Origin: Lachnospiraceae bacterium JLR.KK002
GTDB lineage: Bacteria; Bacillota; Clostridia; Lachnospirales; Lachnospiraceae
Length of the DNA stretch: 64,000 nt
Assembly (NCBI GenBank): GCA_036941025.1
Contig: JAYMNP010000001.1
Coordinates: 2,378,501-2,442,500, forward strand
Direction of reading: 5' to 3'
Made by a program: the position numbers and the translations under genes. Under the pieces are notes generated by a model. The model was not told the DNA's origin and did not search any database. It saw only the letters and a program-made list of their open reading frames with translations. Shown piece after piece: positions 59,046-64,000 of this stretch (its first letter is position 1; each line of letters starts with the position of its first letter).

Positions 59046-60398
59046 TCAGCAGCTCTTCTGAAAATATGTTTCCATATCATCTGCGTATTGTTCCAGCAGC
59101 CCCAGATCCCACAGAATCTGCAGGATTGTGAAACGGTTCCGCACTTCTTTGGCAAGGATAATCCCGTCTTTTACCTGTTTCATGGAAATTCCAATCTGCT
59201 GGGGGGTAACAGGCGCGCCAGGTTCTTCCAGCATCTGTCTCATTTCTTCCGAGTCAGGAAGTTCTTCCGAAATCAGCGAAACCAGCTCCGGCCACACTTC
59301 TTCCAGCCGTTCCAGACGCTTCAGACGTTTCCTCTGGCTGTTTTTCCCGCATTCTTCTTCCAGTGCAAGGATTCCCTCTGCAGCGTCCTTATAACATTCA
59401 CATACTTTTGCTTTCCAGGCATCTTTGTCAAATTCCAGCTCTTTCAGAGCGGAAAAGTCCACCTTTTCCTGTGCCAGCCTGCGGTACATGTTCAGTACCG
59501 TCAGAAGGCCGACCCCAACCTTGATTCCGTGCAGGACCGGCTTCTTTCCTTCCATCTGGAACTGCATTTCCCAGTAATGTGAAAGATGGTGCTCACTGCC
59601 GGAAGCCGGACGGGAATTGCCCACAAAGCTCATGGCCACTCCGGTAAGGACCAGTGCTTCTGTGATTGCTTTTACGGCCTCCGGATTTCTGTCTTTGATC
59701 CGGCTGCTCTGTTCTGCCACAACTGTCACCGCCTGCCTTACCATATCCGCAATTTTTTCACAGTAATATTCCCCTTCAATCAGATGAGCCATTTTCCAGT
59801 CCATCAGGCAGGTGTATTTTCCAAGGATATCTCCAAGCCCTGCCACAATCATTTCCATGGGCGCCTGTGAAAGCACTTCCGTATCTCCGATAATGGCCAC
59901 CGGCACATGGGCGTCATAAGTTGTCTTCACATGGTTTGTAATCAACGCCGCCCCCACGGAAGCAAAGCCGTCCATGGAAGGAGCTGTTGCACAGACCATA
60001 TAGTCCACTCCAACCTGGAAGCTGATAAATTTACAGAGGTCATTCAAAGTCCCTGAACCCACAGCAAGTATCAGGTCTGTTTTTCCTGGAAACGCTGTTA
60101 TTACCGTTCCTGCCGCCTTTTCATCCGGAACCAGTTCTTTTTCCTGAATAACCAGGTACTTATGGTCAATCCCCCTGCTGCAAAGCAGCTCTTCCACTGC
60201 TTTTCCGGCTGCCTCCCAGGTATTCACATCACATACCATGAAGACATGTGCGTAGCCCATTTCCTGAATAAGGCCCGGAAGCCTCTTAAGGGCTCCTTTC
60301 TCAATATCAATTTTTTTCAGCATCGTTCTGTGTTCATGGCCGCAGCTGCATGCCATGGGTTTTCCAAGATACTGCTCTAACTGAATGGATTGTGTCAT
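59046..60398 (-). CDS. AraM-like sn-glycerol-1-phosphate dehydrogenase family enzyme (copy 2)
   Basis: 450 residues from ATG 60398 (AGGAGGAAAGAGAA upstream). Same fold as the enzyme at 55905 but clearly divergent: 'ACSCGHEHRTMLKKIDIEKG', 'LILAVGSGTLNDLCKFISFQ', 'ATAPSMDGFASVGAALITNH', 'GLGDILGKYTCLMDWKMAHL', 'ASGSEHHLSHYWEMQFQMEG' and 'HGIKVGV'. It carries about 50 extra residues near 330-400 with a helical 'RKRLKRLERLEEVWPELV'. Two such enzymes with two FGGY kinases suggest two parallel substrates. First gene of the AraB operon, under LacI-type control. Confidence 0.88.
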   Translation of the reverse strand: MTQSIQLEQYLGKPMACSCGHEHRTMLKKIDIEKGALKRLPGLIQEMGYAHVFMVCDVNTWEAAGKAVEELLCSRGIDHKYLVIQEKELVPDEKAAGTVITAFPGKTDLILAVGSGTLNDLCKFISFQVGVDYMVCATAPSMDGFASVGAALITNHVKTTYDAHVPVAIIGDTEVLSQAPMEMIVAGLGDILGKYTCLMDWKMAHLIEGEYYCEKIADMVRQAVTVVAEQSSRIKDRNPEAVKAITEALVLTGVAMSFVGNSRPASGSEHHLSHYWEMQFQMEGKKPVLHGIKVGVGLLTVLNMYRRLAQEKVDFSALKELEFDKDAWKAKVCECYKDAAEGILALEEECGKNSQRKRLKRLERLEEVWPELVSLISEELPDSEEMRQMLEEPGAPVTPQQIGISMKQVKDGIILAKEVRNRFTILQILWDLGLLEQYADDMETYFQKSC

Positions 60399-60458
60399 TT
60401 CTCTTTCCTCCTGTAACATTTTCAGTACGTCAAACTGACTTGTCTGTTGTTGTTTTGT

Positions 60459-60600
60459 ATTATATATAAAAAATTCTTACCGTCAACATGCACAAAAACC
60501 CTTGATTACTAATCATTTTTATTATATAATTAAACAAAATTTTGATTAACAGGGAAGTGTTTCCATTTTATCCAAAATAAGGACTTTTGATTAGTAATCA
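60459..60600. promoter_or_regulatory. Divergent control region with two mirror-image operators
   Basis: Minus-strand promoter for the AraM/AraB operon: TTGACG (60486-60481), 16-base spacer, TATAAT (60464-60459). Two 13-bp palindromes, TGATTACTAATCA (60503-60515) and its exact reverse complement TGATTAGTAATCA (60588-60600), centres 85 bases apart, lie between this promoter and the LacI-family gene. They are the likely binding sites of that regulator, possibly looping the DNA. Confidence 0.7.
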
Positions 60601-60660
60601 GAGCGAACAGCATACGGAAGACAGATTTTGATTAATTTTTCAAGAGAAAGAGGCCAGGAT

Positions 60661-61743
60661 ATGTCTGAGAAAAAGAAACCAACCACAAGAGATATTGCAA
60701 AAGCATGTTTTGTGTCCCAGTCCGCTGTTTCCATGATTTTAAGCGGACGCACCGACGTGCATTTTTCCCAGGAAACCATTCAGGCAGTCAGGCAGGCTGC
60801 CGATGATATGGGATATGTTTACAAGCCCAGAAAAAAAAGAAGTCTGATCAATTCTGATAATGTGATTATGGTGTTCTGCCCTTCTCTTTCCACCCAGTAT
60901 TACACCACGCTGGTTCAGTCCATCACTGCTGCAGCGGAAAAGAAGGGAATGTACGTTCTCACAGCCTGTACTGACCGGGTGAAAGAGCGGGAAGAACATT
61001 ATCTTCACATGGCAGCAGACTGCAGATATTATGGAGTCATTTATACCTTTGCACCAAGGGCTGTCTCTCTGCTGAACCGGATATACAAAGAGATTCCCAT
61101 GGTTCTGATTAATGATTACAATCCCAGCCTGAAGCTGGAGCTGCTGGAACTTGACAGCCTGAAATCCGGCCAGCTGATTGCCCGTCATCTCCGTGAACTC
61201 GGACACAAACATATTGCCTATGTATCCACCCCGCTGAACGCACTGGAAATTCCCCGGCTGCGCCGGCTGGAGGGAATCCGGAGCGTATGGAGACAGGAAG
61301 AACTTGGAATCTCCTGCATTGAGGTGCTGGATTCCAGAAAAAAGGAGCAGGATCCGGGAGAAAATGAACATTACCGTACCGGATACGAACTGACACTGGA
61401 ATATATCAGATCCTCCCCGGCAGACCCGGTAACGGTGTTTGTGGGCACCAATGATCTGGTTGCCATAGGAATTATGGATGCTTTAACGGGACTTGGATAC
61501 CGGATTCCCAGAGATTTTTCCGTGTGCGGTTTTGACAATACACTGGTTTCCGCTTTTTCCGGAATTTCGCTGACTACCATTGAACATTCCATTGTGGAAA
61601 AAGGTTTTTATGCAGTGGCCATGCTTGAGAACCAGAAAGAACTGATCAAAGAAGGGCAGCACAAATCTGCTCCGAAACTGCGTGTGGAATATGAACCCCG
61701 GCTGATTATCCGGGATTCCACAGGAAAGGCGCCGGAGCGTTGA
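60661..61743 (+). CDS. LacI-family transcription regulator
   Basis: 360 residues from ATG 60661 (AGAGGCCAGGAT upstream; a longer frame from 60628 is less likely). N-terminal LacI helix-turn-helix 'TTRDIAKACFVSQSAVSMIL' and hinge region to about 60, then the periplasmic-binding-like effector domain: 'NVIMVFCPSLSTQYYTTLVQ', 'HKHIAYVSTPLNALEIPRLR', 'VTVFVGTNDLVAIGIMDALT' and 'FSVCGFDNTLVSAFSGISLT'. Transcribed divergently from the AraM/AraB operon, whose promoter region carries the two TGATTA operators; autoregulation and control of that operon are expected. Effector probably a pentose or its phosphate. Confidence 0.93.
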   Translation: MSEKKKPTTRDIAKACFVSQSAVSMILSGRTDVHFSQETIQAVRQAADDMGYVYKPRKKRSLINSDNVIMVFCPSLSTQYYTTLVQSITAAAEKKGMYVLTACTDRVKEREEHYLHMAADCRYYGVIYTFAPRAVSLLNRIYKEIPMVLINDYNPSLKLELLELDSLKSGQLIARHLRELGHKHIAYVSTPLNALEIPRLRRLEGIRSVWRQEELGISCIEVLDSRKKEQDPGENEHYRTGYELTLEYIRSSPADPVTVFVGTNDLVAIGIMDALTGLGYRIPRDFSVCGFDNTLVSAFSGISLTTIEHSIVEKGFYAVAMLENQKELIKEGQHKSAPKLRVEYEPRLIIRDSTGKAPER

Positions 61744-61769
61744 AGAGAAAACTTTCCTATTAGAACAAA

Positions 61770-61815
61770 AAAGACTCCCTGAACCGTACCGCAATACGGT
61801 TCAGGGAGTCTTCTT
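61770..61815. terminator. Bidirectional terminator
   Basis: GACTCCCTGAACCGTA (61773-61788), loop CCGCAA, exact complement (61795-61810), flanked by an A run before and TTCTTT after. It ends the plus-strand LacI gene and the minus-strand ABC exporter gene. Confidence 0.9.
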
Positions 61816-61838
61816 TCGTCAACGTGGACAAAGGTTAT

Positions 61839-63560
61839 TCATCCATTGGTCACATGATATAATGAATAAAAATATTCTTTCTTTTCCAGTAATTCATAAA
61901 AACCGCCCCGTTCACATACACTACCATGATGTAATACGATTATTTCATCATACTGTTCCAGTAAAACATCATCCAGCCGATGGGTAACCACCACACGAGT
62001 CAGTCCGTCTAATTTCAGAATAGCGTCCGTAATGGCATATGCCGTCTGGCTGTCCAGAGAGGCTGTGGCTTCATCCAGCAGCAATACCGGCGTACCCCGC
62101 AGCAAACACCGGGCAATGGACACCCGTTGCCGTTCACCGCCGGAAAGCCCCGATCCATTCTCACCGCAGAGATAATCTCCGCCCCGCTCTGCAACCAGTT
62201 CAGACAAACCGGAACGTTGAATGGCCATGTCTGTTTCTTCTTCCGGGAATTCACGAAACATGGTGATATTACGGAGGATGGTATCGTTAAACAGAAAAAC
62301 ATTCTGGTCAATCAGGCTGATCACATCATAAAGGCTGTTGGCATCTACTTCCCGTAATTCCTTTCCATCCACAAAAATATGACCGGAATAATCATCACAG
62401 GCTCCCATCAGAAGATTAAGCAGGGTACTCTTGCCGCTTCCAGAAGGTCCCACCAGAGCGTATTTTTTCCCGGCTTCCAACCTGATATTTATATGCTCCA
62501 ATACAGGCTGGTCCGGCTCATAACCAAACGTAACATCCTCAATAGAAATTGCCTCTTTCAGCATCGGTTCCACTCTGTCTCCGGCAGATTCTGCATTTTC
62601 CCTGGTAATTTCAGCCAACTTCTCAATAAGGGCTCCGGCCCCTTTGCGGCTGGCCTGGTATTGGGGAACAATATTGACAGGCATTATAATATAATTGCAG
62701 AGATTGAAAAAAATAAGTACCGTTCCTGCTGTAATATCCCCCCGAACAGCCAGAAACGCTCCTGCCAGGAAAATACCGAACTGTAAAATATTTGCACATA
62801 AGTCCTGGCTCACTGCTGCCAGCAGACATTCCCACCAATAACGCCGGAATTTTTTCTCCTCCACTCTGCGGCTGACATCGCTGAATATCTGCCGGGCTTC
62901 CTGCTCTGCCTTAAAGCTCTTGATAACAGAAAATCCTGCAAGCAAATCCTGAAGCTGAGAAACAAATTTTTCACTTTCGTCACTTACATCCTTTTCCCTG
63001 GCCGCCATCTCTTTTCCCATAAAAACAGAAGCTGTCATCGGCAAAAAAGCCAGAAACAGTGTTGCAAGGGTCAGGATAGGACTATACCAGAACATCATAC
63101 CCAGGGTTCCGATAAAAACCAGGATATAATGCAGCATCAGAAAGGACTTCCTGAGGTAATTCTCTTCCACAGAACTGACGTCATTCGTCAGCAGGGAAAT
63201 ATAACTGCCCGTATTTTCTCTGGTAAAAGCGCTGATATTCTTTTCTGAAAGATTCTGAAACGCCAGGTTCTTGTACTGAATCAGAGCTTTATATATGAAT
63301 CTGCTTTTTGCCCGATACATGGCCGCACTTACCAGGAACATCACCGTAACAAAACCAATACTGAAAATCAGAACTTCCTTTAACTGCTGCAAATCCCCGG
63401 AAGCAATAACGTCTATTACTCTGCCTAACAGCCAGGAACCCACCAGACTTGCCGGAAAATTCAAAATCACCAATACCAGGGCCAAAATGAACTGTCCTCT
63501 GTTTTTGTAATAAAAAGCATGAAAATATGATTTCACATAGTTATTTTTACTGTCTTTCAT
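61839..63560 (-). CDS. ABC exporter, fused permease-ATPase
   Basis: 573 residues from ATG 63560 (GTAGGAGGAGTT upstream). Six membrane helices in the first 310 residues ('FILALVLVILNFPASLVGSW', 'VLIFSIGFVTVMFLVSAAMY', 'MLHYILVFIGTLGMMFWYSP'), then an ATPase domain with Walker A 'GPSGSGKSTLLNLLMG', Q loop 'ISLIDQNVFLF', signature 'GLSGGERQRVSIARCL', Walker B 'VLLLDEATASLDS' and H loop 'VVVTHRLDD'. Type IV half-transporter, working as homo- or heterodimer; no second half-transporter is in the window. Substrate unknown (drug, peptide or lipid). Confidence 0.92.
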   Translation of the reverse strand: MKDSKNNYVKSYFHAFYYKNRGQFILALVLVILNFPASLVGSWLLGRVIDVIASGDLQQLKEVLIFSIGFVTVMFLVSAAMYRAKSRFIYKALIQYKNLAFQNLSEKNISAFTRENTGSYISLLTNDVSSVEENYLRKSFLMLHYILVFIGTLGMMFWYSPILTLATLFLAFLPMTASVFMGKEMAAREKDVSDESEKFVSQLQDLLAGFSVIKSFKAEQEARQIFSDVSRRVEEKKFRRYWWECLLAAVSQDLCANILQFGIFLAGAFLAVRGDITAGTVLIFFNLCNYIIMPVNIVPQYQASRKGAGALIEKLAEITRENAESAGDRVEPMLKEAISIEDVTFGYEPDQPVLEHINIRLEAGKKYALVGPSGSGKSTLLNLLMGACDDYSGHIFVDGKELREVDANSLYDVISLIDQNVFLFNDTILRNITMFREFPEEETDMAIQRSGLSELVAERGGDYLCGENGSGLSGGERQRVSIARCLLRGTPVLLLDEATASLDSQTAYAITDAILKLDGLTRVVVTHRLDDVLLEQYDEIIVLHHGSVCERGGFYELLEKKEYFYSLYHVTNG

Positions 63561-63630
63561 AACTCCTCCTACTTCTGCAATATTCTGTCCTTCCATGAAA
63601 TGAATATTGGCTGTTTCGGAATTTTCTCTC

Positions 63631-64000
63631 TCAGGCCAGGGTAAAATTCCCCGACTCTCTGGACTTGATATTCATGGTGATGGAACAGTCTGCCAGATGT
63701 TCATAATTCACCTCCAGATTGTATTTCACCCGCACATCAATATTATCCTCCGTTTCTGCAATATCCACACTTTTGGCGTCAATACCAATTAAAATACTTC
63801 CGAACGGGGTATTGTAGTAGGAGATATTTTTCTTGTTTTTTTCAAAAATCATATGTACATTGGAAATGCCTTTTTTGGTGATATCCAGATAATCATCGGT
63901 GAGTTTGATGACATTCCTGGTATTTCCGTCAAATCCTTCCATAACCTCATCATACAGGATGTAGTGCTTTCCGTTTTTCTTGTAGTAATCGCCGGCGGTA
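63631..64000 (-). CDS. DUF1934-family beta-barrel protein, C-terminal part (runs off window)
   Basis: The frame is open to the window end and reads, from the edge, 'TAGDYYKKNGKHYILYDEVM' then 'EGFDGNTRNVIKLTDDYLDI', 'VHMIFEKNKKNISYYNTPFG' and 'VRVKYNLEVNYEHLADCSIT'. This is the DUF1934 (YwiB-like, calycin-related barrel) pattern, usually about 140 residues, so about 20-25 N-terminal residues lie beyond base 64000. Function is not established. It is 70 bases upstream of the ABC exporter on the same strand. Confidence 0.85.
   Translation of the reverse strand, partial: TAGDYYKKNGKHYILYDEVMEGFDGNTRNVIKLTDDYLDITKKGISNVHMIFEKNKKNISYYNTPFGSILIGIDAKSVDIAETEDNIDVRVKYNLEVNYEHLADCSITMNIKSRESGNFTLA

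Noticed and set aside
55905..60398. Archaeal-type lipid synthesis based on two glycerol-1-phosphate dehydrogenase homologues
   Set aside because: No GGGP synthase or other ether-lipid genes are present; both genes lie in sugar operons like B. subtilis araM.

Overview
The window looks like chromosome of a spore-forming Firmicute of the Lachnospiraceae type. The evidence is Gram-positive ribosome binding sites and sigma-A promoters, a Csp-like subtilisin-family protease, YesM/YesN signalling, a SorC regulator and many clostridial-type conserved proteins. The call is by protein recognition only; no rRNA or tRNA gene is present to confirm it.

Bases 1-17,500 are a mosaic of mobile DNA. A wrecked prophage (HK97 gp10-like, head-tail adaptor, truncated head-tail connector, two Com-like zinc ribbons) is broken by an IS3 and an IS630 element. 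Next comes a restriction island: an XRE regulator and a C5-cytosine methyltransferase on the plus strand, then convergent minus-strand genes for a PLD nuclease, an SF2/Z1 ATPase, a second PLD nuclease, a Vsr-like nuclease, a small possibly B3-like protein and an HNH nuclease. This resembles the ATP-dependent NgoAVII/CglI class but carries two different PLD subunits and extra nucleases. An IS701-like element with perfect 8-bp target duplications follows, then a plasmid/ICE-type partition cluster (SymE-like, ParA, ParB, two small genes) and a truncated Fic/Doc gene.

Bases 17,500-29,100 are chromosomal housekeeping: an HPr-like protein without the usual phospho-histidine, an orphan AgrC-type kinase, a PurF-like protein lacking the N-terminal nucleophilic cysteine, family-4 uracil-DNA glycosylase, a large hybrid histidine kinase, a decayed KilA-N gene, a Csp-like protease, a cysteine desulfidase-family protein and a Cof-type HAD phosphatase.

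Bases 29,100-39,500 are one galactose-type sugar uptake and sensing locus on the minus strand. The transporter (MglB, MglA, MglC) is followed by a terminator and then by YesN, YesM, a membrane-anchored sugar-binding protein and a second MglB-like lipoprotein, an arrangement like the XylFII-LytS-YesN three-component systems. The transporter's MglB appears circularly permuted, and its MglC carries a ~215-residue N-terminal coiled-coil extension. A neurotransmitter:sodium symporter, a GNAT acetyltransferase and a CapA protein follow.

Bases 43,000-48,400 hold an IS110 element with a long 5' leader, a small membrane protein with a palindromic promoter, a SorC regulator and a complete ISAs1 element with perfect 9-bp target duplications.

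Bases 48,400-61,750 are a pentose/polyol catabolic region: a probable permease, ribulose-P epimerase, two RpiB isomerases, an FGGY kinase, split transketolase, transaldolase, an AraL-like phosphatase and two AraM-like dehydrogenases with an AraB-like ribulokinase, plus a divergent LacI regulator with two mirror-image operators. The logic is kinase, dehydrogenase, isomerase/epimerase, then transketolase/transaldolase into glycolysis. The window ends with an ABC exporter half and a DUF1934 protein that runs off the end.
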